From assembly GCA_026936325.1 (NCBI GenBank), contig JAPTHN010000003.1, forward strand, positions 82,511,006 to 82,575,005: DNA of 64,000 nt. The letters are read 5' to 3'. Shown here one piece after another: positions 1 to 9,557 of this stretch. Source of the stretch: Platynereis dumerilii. Lineage: Eukaryota > Annelida > Polychaeta > Phyllodocida > Nereididae. Both the position numbers and the translations under genes were made by a program. The notes beneath the pieces were generated by a model. The model was not told the origin of the DNA. It did not search any database and saw only the letters and a list, made by a program, of their open reading frames with translations. How positions within the stretch are numbered: the first letter of the stretch is position 1; every line of letters starts with the position of its first letter.

Positions 1-409
1 ACAATTTTGCTGCAAAATGAATGAAGACAAGTTTGAAACCCAAGATTCTTGAGCACTGTCTGCTGGTAGTGGATTGTGTCAGCTGGAGCTAGCAAATCAA
101 GCACTGAGGGGCTCTAGCTAATCAGTTTGAAAATAAAACATAGGCTGCGCAGCAGCAAACCTTCAGCGAAAAAGCACCATTAGAAAGGGACACAATTACG
201 CCATAAAAGTGATGTGAAGTAAGTGTAAGTATATGCAGTAGTAGTCCGGTCTTGGCCTGAAGTTATCTATGCTCTCTGTCCTTTCATAAGCCCGTCTGCC
301 TGCCAGGGTATGTTGAACCATGGCAAGGCCTAACTAGACTAATTGAAACATATTATGGCCCAGTTTCATGCATAAACAAGAAATAGGTTGTAAGCTGAGA
401 GTTGGAAAC

Positions 410-1165
410 CAAAATATATTTATTTGCATTTGTTTAAATGTTCGTCAATATTTCTAAAAGAAATAAAAATAACTATCAATCAGAGCATCAAAAAGCATTA
501 TAACATTATATAGGTGATGTGTATCAAATTTCATCTGTGGATATACAATAATTGCCAAGATTTGGCCTGGAAACAGAAATGATAATTTGGATGTTTTTTT
601 GTCAATATTTCAAAAGGTATAGAATATCCATAAATCACACCCACAAAAGGCACGACTTTATCACACAGGTGACATGTGTAACAAATGTCATCCATGTGCA
701 TGGAATCATGGCCAAGTTTTGGGCCATAAATGAAAAAATAATTTTTTTTTACATTTTTCTTGATATTTCAGAAGGTATAGAATATCCATCAGTCAGACCA
801 TCAAAAGGCACAACAAGACCATAATGGCTACATCTGTAAAAGATTTCATCCATGTACGTGTAATAGGGGCTGAGTCCCAGCCCGGAAACCAAAAAAATAT
901 ATTTTGTATATTTTTCTCAATATTTCAAAAAGTACAAAAGTACCATCAATCAGACCATCAAAAGGCACAACTAGACCATACAGGCTACATGTGTACCAAA
1001 CTTCATCCATGTACATGTAATAGGGGCTGAGTTCTGGCCCGGAAACTGTCTGTCCGCCCGCCGCTCGACCGTCCGACTGCCCGCCCGACTGCCCGCCCGG
1101 CGGACGGACAACTTTTGACCAAAGTGATGACAATACCTTCTTCGAACTTCGTTCGCTGAAGGTAA
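410..1165. repeat. Degenerate ~155-bp tandem repeat (about 4 units) with GC-rich end
   Basis: Four diverged units can be followed by the recurring 'caatatttcaaaag' at about 446, 603, 762 and 918. Each goes on to a 'atcaaaaggcacaa' and 'catccatgta' block. The array ends in a GC-rich stretch of repeated 'gcccgactgcc' (1049-1110) and a 'cttcgaacttcgttcgctgaagg' type inverted repeat. This is the usual look of an invertebrate interspersed repeat with internal tandem units. Short open frames here are by-products. Confidence 0.65.
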
Positions 1166-1390
1166 AAAAGTGTTAGGAATGTACTGGAGATTAACCTAAA
1201 AGAAAGCCTATCAAAAATACTTTCCTTGTAATCAATTGTTTTATAACTATAAATTCATTAATTTGAATACTGCTAGTGTGCTGAATTTTGTCTAAGAAAC
1301 TGAGCTACATTGAATCTCTTCTTCTTCTTTAGTGTATGTTCCCACATCTAGTGGGTTACCGTCTCCTGTAACAGAGATAGTGGTACTGAG

Positions 1391-1674
1391 TTATACCCCA
1401 TAATGTTTACAATACCACATGAAAAAGCAGTGGATATATCCCATGTGATATTGCGTTGTATACTCAATGGTTTTTTGTATACCACATGGGTTGATCATTT
1501 TTGATGATGTCATTGCATTGTTTGCCATTATGACTTCATAGCCATGGTGACGTCACAACATTGTGACATCATCAGTTGAGCTGCTATCTGTGCTCTGATT
1601 GGCTGAGGCCACTGTTGAGTATTGATCATCAGAGTGAAGTTCAGCTTTCTTTTGAGTTACATAATGGGGTATAA
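1391..1674. mobile_element. MITE-like segment with short terminal inverted repeats
   Basis: The left end reads ttataccccataatgt and the right end is its near-perfect reverse complement (acataatggggtataa, 15 of 16), about 280 bp apart. There is no coding capacity. It contains a full palindromic TGACGTCA (about 1548-1555) and a nearby TGATGTCA. The superfamily is not resolved. It abuts the fold-back at 1672-1848. Confidence 0.45.
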
Positions 1675-1848
1675 ATAAGATCAAATGGTTGTATGGTGGT
1701 ATTTTGAGATGTACTCCCACTCGTGAAGATATCCTGAGTCCTCTGTACCCACTCGTGCTAACGCACTCGTTGGTACAGAGGACTCAGGATATCTTCAACT
1801 CGTGGAGTACATCTCAAAATACCACCATACCCATTTGGTCTTATTATA
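1672..1848. mobile_element. Fold-back element (near-perfect palindrome)
   Basis: The arm 1691-1748 (starting gtatggtggtattttgag) is repeated in reverse complement at 1773-1830, and weaker symmetry extends to about 1672 and 1848. The loop is about 25 bp. It is non-coding and sits at the 3' side of the LINE fragment at 1849-2533. Confidence 0.75.
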
Positions 1849-2533
1849 ATGGTGCTGTGTTTAGGTGGGTGATTGCTTTGAATAGCTTTAAGCTTGATTT
1901 GTTTGAGGCTTTCCGTGTCTTCTGAGAAGATTTCTTCAATTGTTGTTGTCGGGATATATTTTCTGTCGATGGCTGTGCATTCTTCTAGTATGTGTTGTTG
2001 GGTTTCTGTGCTCTTGGAGCTGAATCTACAGTTGGGGTTTGGGTATTTGGTTTTGCAGTTATTTTTTACTGGGATCATTCTTGATCTTGCTTTGAATATG
2101 GCGCTGACTTGCATTCTGTTAGTTGGTTTATGTATGATTGTCCCTTTTTTCCGTTTGTTCTTTTGTTATCCATCAGGAATTTTACCTTTGATTTTTCCTG
2201 GCGTCTCTCAAGTCAGTTGTTGGGTCCATGCTTGTTGGGTTGCCCCGAGGACCTTGAATTGTTGGACTTGTATTTATTTCTTTGGGTTTCTTTAAGATCT
2301 TCTACCCAGCTTTTTTTGTCCCTGGTTAGGACGATCTTCTCTGGGAGTCTGTTGTTTTTCTTGGTTATTGGTGTCCAGTAGTTTGTCTTGTCCTTTAGGA
2401 TGGTGTATTCTATGTCCAGTAACCCGGTTTCGATGAAGATGGCTTCTTTTGGGATGGAAGCCGGGGTCTGGAGGATTCTTTTGATGACTTTATCTAGGAT
2501 TTTGTTTAGGTCCTTCATCTGTTTTATTCCATA
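1849..2533 (-). pseudogene. LINE reverse-transcriptase C-terminal fragment (antisense)
   Basis: On the minus strand two frames encode a non-LTR ORF2 tail. One contains 'IPKEAIFIETGLLDIEYTI', the segment typical of LINE ORF2 C-terminal regions. The other contains a Cys/His motif ('CRFSSKSTETQQHILEEC'). The two parts lie in different frames, so at least one frameshift is present and the element is dead. Its upstream coding part continues beyond the mariner MITE at 2534-3538, at 3541-3645. Clade not determined. Confidence 0.7.
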
Positions 2534-3538
2534 CGAGGGGTGTCCCAAAAGTTCTGACTAATTTTTTTGGCAGACCTTTATATTTGAAGTAGCTGTATGA
2601 AATTTTCACAGGATCAATTTCAGGTATATCACAATCCATTTTGAGAATATGGTACCTGTTCGAACATTTTAAATAACTTTTCTGTTGCCATGGAAACAGA
2701 AGGTCAGTGCACCCAGCGCAGCTCAATTTTTTAGGCCTAATCCCAAGTGTCTAGGCTTGTAAATAACCATGGAACTTACTGTAAATAAGCAATGGATGAT
2801 CCTAAAAAATATTATTAGAAAACCTAACAGTATCTCAAAGTTTTTCATTCACATTTAAAGTCACTGTGAATCAGTTTAACCCATGTGCTGAGGCGATCAC
2901 TTGGGTCCTCCAAACTGGGCTGTTCCTAAATTGTGGAATTTCTGTGTATGTGAAGACTGCTTCATTTCTCGTTATGACTATTATTTCTTTAATTTTTGAA
3001 CTGGTATATAAATTTTAGTATCACACAAAGTTACAGAAGGCCAAATCTGGTAATTAAAGCTGATAAGATGGGGTTTTGAACCTAAGGTTCTTGAGTACTG
3101 CCTCTCGACAGCAGATTGTTTCAGCCAAACCGTCTCAAGCGCTGTTAGGCAACTGCTGTAATACGCCTTTGGTAATTGCCTCAGCTGATCAGGTTGAAAT
3201 ATAAATAAATGGTTATAATCTAATGGAAGATAACTTGAAAGACTGCAGGCCTATCAGGAAGTACATTTTCTTGCAATCATTAGCTTCTTTACTATAAGTT
3301 CTTTGACTTTTAACACAGCTAATTTGCTGAATTCCATGTGAGAAATTGAGCTGCGCTGGGTGCACTGACCTCTTGTAACCATGGTAACAGAACAGTAACT
3401 TAAACACTTCTTACAGTCTTGATTTTTTCAAAATAGATGGTCAAATACCTGAAATTTATTTTGTGAAAAGTTCTTTTAGCTATTTGAAATAGAAAGGTCT
3501 GCCAAAAAAATTGGTCAGAACTTTTGGGACACCCCTCG
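2534..3538. mobile_element. Mariner-type MITE with ~200-bp inverted arms and TA target duplication
   Basis: The ends read TA-CGAGGGGTGTCCCAAAAG and its reverse complement (TA at 2532-2533 and 3539-3540). Inverted similarity continues inward for about 200 bp, including 'ggtcagtgcacccagcgcagctc' type sequence at 2701-2730 and 3345-3374. The CGAGGGGTGTCCCAAAAGT end is characteristic of mariner families. No transposase frame is seen in the 1005 bp. It interrupts an antisense LINE fragment: reading continues on both sides of the TA. Confidence 0.85.
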
Positions 3539-3540
3539 TA

Positions 3541-3645
3541 TGGTGCTCACTGCTCCCCTTGTGATTATAGGGCTGATGCACATGTTGACAAGTTTCCATA
3601 CTGTTACCATTTCTATGGTTTTGAGGTCATTTGGTCTGCTAGTAA
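3541..3645 (-). pseudogene. LINE ORF2 fragment, upstream part of the copy at 1849-2533
   Basis: The minus strand reads '...WKLVNMCISPIITRGAVST', like the conserved 'P-I-I-x-x-G' segment before the C-terminal region of LINE ORF2. It lies directly across the TA target site of the mariner MITE from the piece at 1849-2533, so the two were one element before insertion. Confidence 0.5.
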
Positions 3646-3714
3646 CAGCAAATTATTTGAACAACACATACATTATGTAAAATATATAGTAATGTACCTT
3701 AAACGAGTTCAGCT

Positions 3715-3780
3715 AAATTTCATCCAGCTCCTTCAAAGAGAAAGGTCTGCCAAAAAATTAGAACTTCTGATCATGCATTA
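3715..3780. repeat. Possible decayed end of a second mariner-type MITE
   Basis: 'gaaaggtctgccaaaaaatta' at about 3739-3759 matches the subterminal part of the MITE right end at 3493-3512. The terminal CGAGGGG block is not preserved and no partner end was found. Weak call. Confidence 0.3.
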
Positions 3781-4169
3781 TATTATAAAGTGTACACCAT
3801 TGTGGTACCATATGGATGAAAACCTGTCTCTGTTCGGGACTGTCAAATAGCAGCAGAATGCTGACAGTCCTTGGAAAATTGGATTGGGTCATCAATAATT
3901 TGATCTGTTTTTGACAGATCACAAGATCAGGTCGCACAACAGCTGTCCATATTACTACGCCAAACTACTTTCACAAAGCATGGTTGCTGGCAAAGATCCA
4001 GTCCACTGCTTTGAATGAAAATGTTTGGAAATCATTCATGAGACAAAAACTTAAGTATAGACTTTGCCTGTGAAAGGGATGTTTTTACTTGTCAGAAGTT
4101 TGATGGTTTTCAATCTACTTATGCCATTTAGTGCATGTTAAATTGTGGTCAGAAAAGTGTCCAAAAAGA

Positions 4170-4587
4170 ATGCACTCTCACTTATGAGAAAGTCCAGAGA
4201 CGTGCCACCAAACTAGTCACTATCTATGCTAATCTGAGTTACCAGGATCGTCTAAAGAAATTAAACTTAGAGTAAGACTCTCTAGCCTTTAGACGTAGAA
4301 GATGTGACATCATACAAGTATTTAAAATGTTCAAAAATATTGATAAAGTTTTCGTTGCTGAATTTTTTGAATTAAACAACAGGCCAACAAGGGGTCACAG
4401 TCTGAAAATCAATAAACCTAGAGTGACGACCTCTGTAAGACAAAATAGTTTTTCGATTAGGGTATTCAACGACTGGAATTCGTTATCGGAAAACACAGTG
4501 TCATGTGGCTCTATAAACAGTTTTAAGTTGGCACTTCGTAAGGAATGGTTTAACCATCCAGAAAGATACTTAGATGGATGGCTATAA
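4170..4587 (+). pseudogene. CR1-like LINE ORF2 3'-terminal fragment
   Basis: The + strand encodes the typical end of a CR1-type ORF2: 'VQRRATKLVTIYANLSYQDR', then 'RTRGHSLKIxxPR'-like sequence, 'FNDWNSLSENTV' and 'NHPERYLDGWL' before a stop at 4585-4587. One stop interrupts the frame near 4273. The rest of the element upstream is absent, as expected of 5'-truncated LINE copies. Confidence 0.75.
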
Positions 4588-4659
4588 ATCATATGGAAAT
4601 TCAATGGTTATGTTGCTTATCTATTATTTCTTGTGTCCTTAAATTTCAGGGCGCTTCCT

Positions 4660-5272
4660 TGTAATTATGAATTATCTTATCGGTGATAGCAGGGTGGGAG
4701 GGTTCAGGGGTATTATCCCCAGTTTTGATTTTTCTGATATTGTGTCCCGTCCAGGTGCTAGAGTTAACAATTTATTCGAAACAGTGGATGACCTAACAAT
4801 TCTGCACATGGTGAAACTAACACAAAGGCTCATTTTTACGTATCAGTTGGTATTTGTGACATCACACAGAAGCTAGGTGATAACAACTATGAGGAGGTCA
4901 TTTTTAGCAGTCAAAATTTTATTAATAATAAAACCAACCTCTACAGAGAATTTGACAGGCTGGACTCGGCCATAAAAAACCAGTGTGCAGTACCTGTGTT
5001 TTGCACGATTTTGCCCATGAATTTACAAGCATGGAATACGCACCGCCTTGCTACTAACAAAACTTGTAGCTGTTACACACTAACAATTATGCTCAGATGC
5101 AACAAGAACTGGAAAGAGAAGTTGTAGAATTAAATAACTATTTAACCAGTCTAAATATAGCGAATGGTATGTCAACACCAATGTTGCACAAAGATATAGA
5201 GCATAACAGAGGCAGAAGCAGAAAAGTTCTATGCTATCAAAAATTTAAGAGACGGGTGTCATCCAAATAGAA
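4660..5272 (+). pseudogene. SGNH/GDSL-esterase-like fragment
   Basis: The frame beginning near 4667 has a block I-like 'IGDSRVGGF', then 'PGARVNNL'. After a frameshift near 4860 it continues 'ICDITQKLGDNNYEEV', 'VPVFCTILPMNLQAWNTHRL' and a basic tail to about 5272. The order of GDSR, an 'IGICDIT'-like block and a 'TILPMN..AWN' block matches SGNH hydrolases carried by transposable elements, including the esterase domain known from CR1 ORF1. At least two breaks are seen. It lies just 3' of a CR1 ORF2 fragment in the same orientation, so it may come from an adjacent insertion. Confidence 0.5.
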
Positions 5273-5433
5273 CTTTCTTCTTAAAATTGAAGAAGACTAT
5301 CATGGTAGCGTACTCTAAAAATAAGAACATGCACAGGCACTAAGCGCGGTCGGTCCAGACCCCTGGAGTCTGCTGCGAGTTCTAGGGGTAATTCGCACAA
5401 TTTGCAAGAGTTTTAAATGTACATATATACATA

Positions 5434-6474
5434 GGGGAGACTGGGGCTGGTCGTCACAGGGGCAGGTTGTCACACTGTGCAGAACTTAAATATGCTAATA
5501 TTTCTATTTAAGGCATGCAGGAGCACTGCCAATCTATATGAATGTTAAAAGGGGAGTGACTTAAACCTATCTGATCAATATATATCTATATCATTCGAAA
5601 TCTTGACATCTTATGGGACTTTTTTTTTTATTCAGCACTCGGGGCAGGTTGTCACACTCTCGGGGCAGGTTGTCACACTCTCGGGGCAGGTTGTCACACT
5701 TTTGATTAAGAGCTTGGACACAGGAAAGGGGACTCCCTAAGGCAGATCTTGACTAAAACAAGTTATTTTGGACATATGAGGAATCCTCTGCTTGTCCAGT
5801 GCAGACCTCAACGAACACGGTACTGTGTACAAGGGTGCTAAAAATGAAGGCTTACCAAGCAGCAGAAAAGTATTCTGATCAGGAGGAGGAAAATTACAAT
5901 TTTTTAAAGAAAATTTCTTTATAGATTTGAAATAGATTTACTTTGACACGATGCCATATCTGCATACATCTTTAGTCATCAATAGCATGTATAAATAACC
6001 AACTTATATTTGTGATAGTTTTTTTAGTTTAAAAGACTGGTCCTAATGGGTAACAACCAGCTCCAAAAAGTGTGACAACCTGCCCCGTCTTTTTGTGACA
6101 ACCTGCCCCGACTGATGAAAATGCAAAAAACGGGCGACCAGGGCTGTTCTTTTCATATTTTTCACTATTTCTTCCTATCATTATTTAAAGATTTGTTTAC
6201 ATGGTATGTGTATAAACTTTACCTTTTTCAACAACTATTTGTTAATGAGTAAGGTAACATGCAAGTTGCAGGTAAAAATTAACTTTTTGCGACCGGAAAT
6301 TTTTAATAGACCGTGTGCTTACCAAACTCCTTTCCAGGGGTTAAGATTTTTCAAAAAGACTCCAGTGGGTTATAAAAGCAGTAAACAATGATTGGTTGAG
6401 CTGTGTAACTCCCTAGTTCAGTGCAATAAAAAGTGTGACAACCTGCCCCTGTGACAACCAGCCCCGGTCTCCCC
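5434..6474. mobile_element. TIR element E1 (GGGGAGACTGGGGCTGG ends), non-autonomous
   Basis: Both ends carry about 43-bp inverted repeats built of two modules: GGGGAGACTGGGGCTGG and a 'gggcaggttgtcacac' motif. The second motif recurs inside the element: three copies in tandem at 5641-5700 and two inverted at 6068-6110. TA flanks both ends, and TACATA is a possible 6-bp target duplication. There is no transposase in 1041 bp. It is related in design to E2 (32339-33267) and E3 (45923-49195). Confidence 0.8.
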
Positions 6475-6890
6475 TACATATCTATTTGGAAAACTAAAAA
6501 TTGACTTCTGTTAAATTGATTATTGATTTCTACCTGGTTGCTGTATTTTCTTGATCTAAGTTAAAAGAAGGTTGCGGTCGTTCCAGACCCCCCACATACT
6601 TTTGACGGCTCTTTAAAATCAGTACATGTACGACTATACATCCTCCATGATAAAAAATAGTTCCAACATATTTTGGTATTTACAAGCTGTCTGCTTAACA
6701 TTGAAGCCAACCAAAGTCAGATTAGACACTTAAAGAGTTTTTGGAAATAAACTAGACCATCACTAAATGTTGGAACTGTCCTGGTTTCTTCAACACTGTG
6801 CTGGTTTCTTCCAGAGATTGAAATTCGGTTGACCGCTAACAGGAGCTCTCGAATTTTGCACCCTAGGTGGCAGTAAATAGCGGTCAACTT
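6475..6890. other. Sequence upstream of gene A without recognisable feature
   Basis: About 415 bp between TIR element E1 and the inverted exon fragment. I see no exon with paralog support, no TATA-like or repeat structure I can defend, and no clear first exon for gene A. Confidence 0.4.
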
Positions 6891-6892
6891 GT

Positions 6893-7003
6893 AGACAGGA
6901 TGAAAACAGTCCTCGCCAAAACATGAAGATCACTTTCTCCTTGGTTATCTTGCAAATTGATGTTCTGGCCGAGACCGTCATCTTGAGTATGTTAAGAAAT
7001 GTC
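6893..7003 (-). pseudogene. Inverted fragment of an ankyrin exon of the gene A/B family
   Basis: The reverse complement of this stretch matches gene A exon sequence at about 8018-8126. Its frame reads 'FLNILKMTVSARTSICK' against 'FLNILKMVVSSQNINLQ' in the exon. The reading frame then degrades ('KEKVIFMFWRGLF' for 'QGETALHVLARIVF'). It lies 50 bp upstream of the first visible gene A exon, in opposite orientation, and has no splice context. It is a dead inverted copy of part of the gene. Confidence 0.7.
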
Positions 7004-7054
7004 ATCGTGAACGTTTCTTTCTTGTCCTGGCTGCTGAACTTTTCTTTGTTTCAG

Positions 7055-7135
7055 GAAGTTGAAGTCATCATTCGGACAAAATATTATGTATACCTTGTAC
7101 ATGTTCAACAAGACATTTTCCTCAACATCGTTGTG
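7055..7135 (+). CDS. Gene A exon 1 (first visible), module 1 start
   Basis: Acceptor 'tttcag' before 7055 and donor 'gtagg' after 7135. The 27 codons read 'EVEVIIRTKYYVYLVHVQQD' and on to 'IVV'. This resembles the end of the later exon 13760-13952 ('VIEMIVKKSYELITSKDYMN' then 'IVQ'), so it is probably its module-1 counterpart, shortened at the 5' side. Phase 0 joins the next exon. No start codon is present, so either exons are missing upstream or this module is decaying. No paralog copy is available here, so confidence is limited. Confidence 0.5.
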
Positions 7136-7223
7136 GTAGGCTGATTAATAATAATTGTGGAAGCCTATTTATATATTTTCCTATTCAATTGTTAATAATA
7201 ACTTTAAAATTTTCTTTTTCCAG

Positions 7224-7264
7224 ATGTTGATCACGGTTGATGAGTTTTTGAGCCCTGAGTTGAA
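7224..7264 (+). CDS. Gene A exon 2, module 1 short exon
   Basis: Acceptor 'ttccag' and donor 'gtaaat'. The 41 nt encode 'MLITVDEFLSPELK' with a split last codon that is completed exactly by the next exon. It stands where module 2 has the 120-nt exon beginning 'MMVLCCKL', so it looks like a shortened version. It begins with ATG, so it is a conceivable, unproven translation start for a short isoform. Confidence 0.55.
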
Positions 7265-7353
7265 GTAAATACATATTTATAATTATTTTTTAGTTCGTGA
7301 TAATTGTATTGCAATAACTGACATCTTTAATCTTTGAAATTGGTTCCTTTCAG

Positions 7354-8346
7354 GAGTGAGTGTTTGAGATGTTTACTCATGAATGCAAAATATTCATCAT
7401 GGCCTTCGACCCATCTTGGTTATAGTCGCGGAGGTTGGCTTCACTGGACAGAGCAATTTATTCAAATTTTGTCATTTCTTGTGAAATCTGGAGCAGTTCC
7501 TAACTGGAATCCTGAGAGCTCAAAGTCAGTTTCAGTTATAGACACATTTTTCAAGAGTGTTATCCACATTCTGGTCCGTCACAAAGATCTAGAGTCATCA
7601 TTATTGGGGTTCATACAACTCTTACTGACTGCCAAGACAATGAGTAATGAAGAACATCAAGGCACCATCTTGCATGCATTTGTAGCAGGTGCCTGGGAGC
7701 ATCTGCCAGAACACAAGCCACCAGGATTCCTCAGGACATTTAAAAAAGTCTTAGCCACAATTTTGGAAAGATGTGGCCGTGCTGTTCTTGACAAAACTGA
7801 TCAAACTGTCAGAAATGTCCTACAGTGTTTCCTAGATGAACTGAAAACACAGAAGGAGATACCGAAGGATGCCTGTGACATTGTCCAACTCTTGATGACA
7901 GAGAATAGTACTGTTCACCAAGACTCAAGTGAGCAAACAGTCCTACACTACCTGGTGGAGTTGCTTCCTCTCAGGGTGAACACTTCTGCATCCAAAAATG
8001 CATCTTTAGGTGTCCCTGAAATGTTTCTTAACATTCTGAAGATGGTCGTCTCCAGCCAGAACATCAATCTGCAAGATGACCAAGGAGAAACTGCTCTTCA
8101 CGTTTTGGCAAGGATTGTTTTCATCTATCCTGAATTATCTTATGGTCTCACTGCAGTTTTCTCTTCTTTGTTGAAAGAGGATAATGTCAATATCTTGGAC
8201 AGGAAACGTCTGACTCCCTACAGCTGGATCATATCTGCTAGATCCACCTTCTCCGGTGACCAGAATGTTCTTGCAGCAATTGAAGCAATGTTCCAGGGGG
8301 TGAATGTGGATGAATCCAAAGCGAGGCATGGATCGTCATTTATTCT
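7354..8346 (+). CDS. Gene A exon 3, ankyrin-like module 1
   Basis: 993 nt with acceptor 'tttcag' and donor 'gtaagt'. It encodes about 331 residues of helical solenoid. Recognisable ankyrin consensus elements are 'DSSEQTVLHYLVELL', 'NLQDDQGETALHVLARI' and 'ILDRKRLTPYSWII'. It is homologous to the exon at 14474-15456: both start '.ECL' and end with '..G-S-(T/F)-(L/I)'. Repeats are more degenerate than in module 2. Likely a protein-binding or regulatory arm. The following 5-kb intron is filled by nested transposons. Confidence 0.85.
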
Positions 8347-8659
8347 GTAAGTATTCCAAGGCATTTACAGTTCTGCCCAAAAGTTTACATACCCCTCTGC
8401 AAAAAGACCAATTTCTCAATTTCCAGGACAATTTTACCAACAATAGGCCAATTGTGAATGAAATAGAGTGCACTGCATGTGGCTAAACACTTCTGAACCA
8501 TTAAAAATCCAATCGCAATGAGATTCAATGATATTATCACTTAATTGCATTTTATGGCAGTTTCAAAAGTTTACATACCCTCCTGTACCATCACATATTT
8601 TCCCGCTTAGGATCAAGAACAGTTTACAGGATTTTACCACAATATTTCAAAAGTACTCA

Positions 8660-9110
8660 GACTACATCAGCAGTGATTTTAATCCATTCTGCATAACCAA
8701 ATTTCTGTAACTCCACCTCCAATGTAGGTCTCGCCTGAGGCAAGGTGTGTCTCGGATCAACTCGTAATTTATCAATAAAATTCCAGTCTGGACAGTGTTA
8801 AACCACTCAAGAAGCTTTTCCCAACTGTCCTGAAAAATATTTGAACAGGATGGGTCGAAGGTTATGGACTGTTGCCCTGTTGCAGCGCCTTGTTTCATCT
8901 CATTCCTAACTTTCACACTGAATCATGTTGGTTCTCCTCCAACATTTTCTGGAAATCAGTGTTGTTACAACTTTTATTTGTCTTGAACAACTTTCCAGTG
9001 CTATTTGCACTCAAATAGCCATAATTTATCATAAATGCACCGCCTCGGTTCACTCTGTGAATGGTACAATTAGCTTGCGTACCTGATTGACTTGTGTCCA
9101 AACATAGCGC
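8660..9110 (-). pseudogene. Tc1 transposase remnant, left arm
   Basis: The minus strand reads 'GGAFMINYGYLSANSTGK', 'FQKMLEENQHDSVKVRNE', then 'FQDSWEKLLEWFNTVQTG'. The pattern follows the middle of Tc1 transposases (GG-x-M-x-W-G-x-(F/Y) ... L-E-x-x-L). The catalytic third acid region is not intact and the N-terminal DNA-binding part is absent. Confidence 0.6.
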
Positions 9111-9249
9111 GGGCGATTATGAGACAAACTTGGATGCAATACACCAGAAGCAGTTTAGTGAGTGCCGAGCCATCTGCCGAAATGTTTTTGGATGGATGAG
9201 ACTTAGCTGAGGTGTTGTATCATTAAAATTCCTTGTAATCCCTTTCAAT

Positions 9250-9556
9250 GTGTTTGCAGGAGTTTATTCAGAATTACGGCGACAAAAAGACAATTGCCAA
9301 ATTAAACCAGGGAGGTGCGCTTTCAATGCTTTGCAGCTGTTTCAGTTCAAATAGCACCAGAGACATTGTCAAGACTGAAGAATTGTTTAACATCACTGAT
9401 TTCCAAAAAAATTTGGAGGATAACTGACATGATTCAGTTTGAAAGTTAGGAATGAGATGAAACAAAGTGCTGTAACAGGACATAATCCAAAACCTTCCAC
9501 CAATCCTGTCCAAATATTTTTTCAGGACAGTTGGGAGAAGCTTCTTGAGTGGTTTA
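9250..9556 (+). pseudogene. Tc1 transposase remnant, right arm (continues at 12872)
   Basis: The plus strand reads 'NQGGALSMLCSCFSSNSTRD', 'ITDFQKNLEDN', '..FRTVGRSFLSGL', the mirror copy of the left-arm remnant. After the TTAA insertion the match resumes at about 12872 with 'TGILLINYWLIRDTPCPSRD'. Several stops are present. Confidence 0.6.
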
Positions 9557-9557
9557 A

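Noticed and set aside
1548-1555. TGACGTCA as a CREB-type promoter element
   Set aside because: It lies in a MITE-like repeat with no gene start nearby; a chance or repeat-borne site is more likely.
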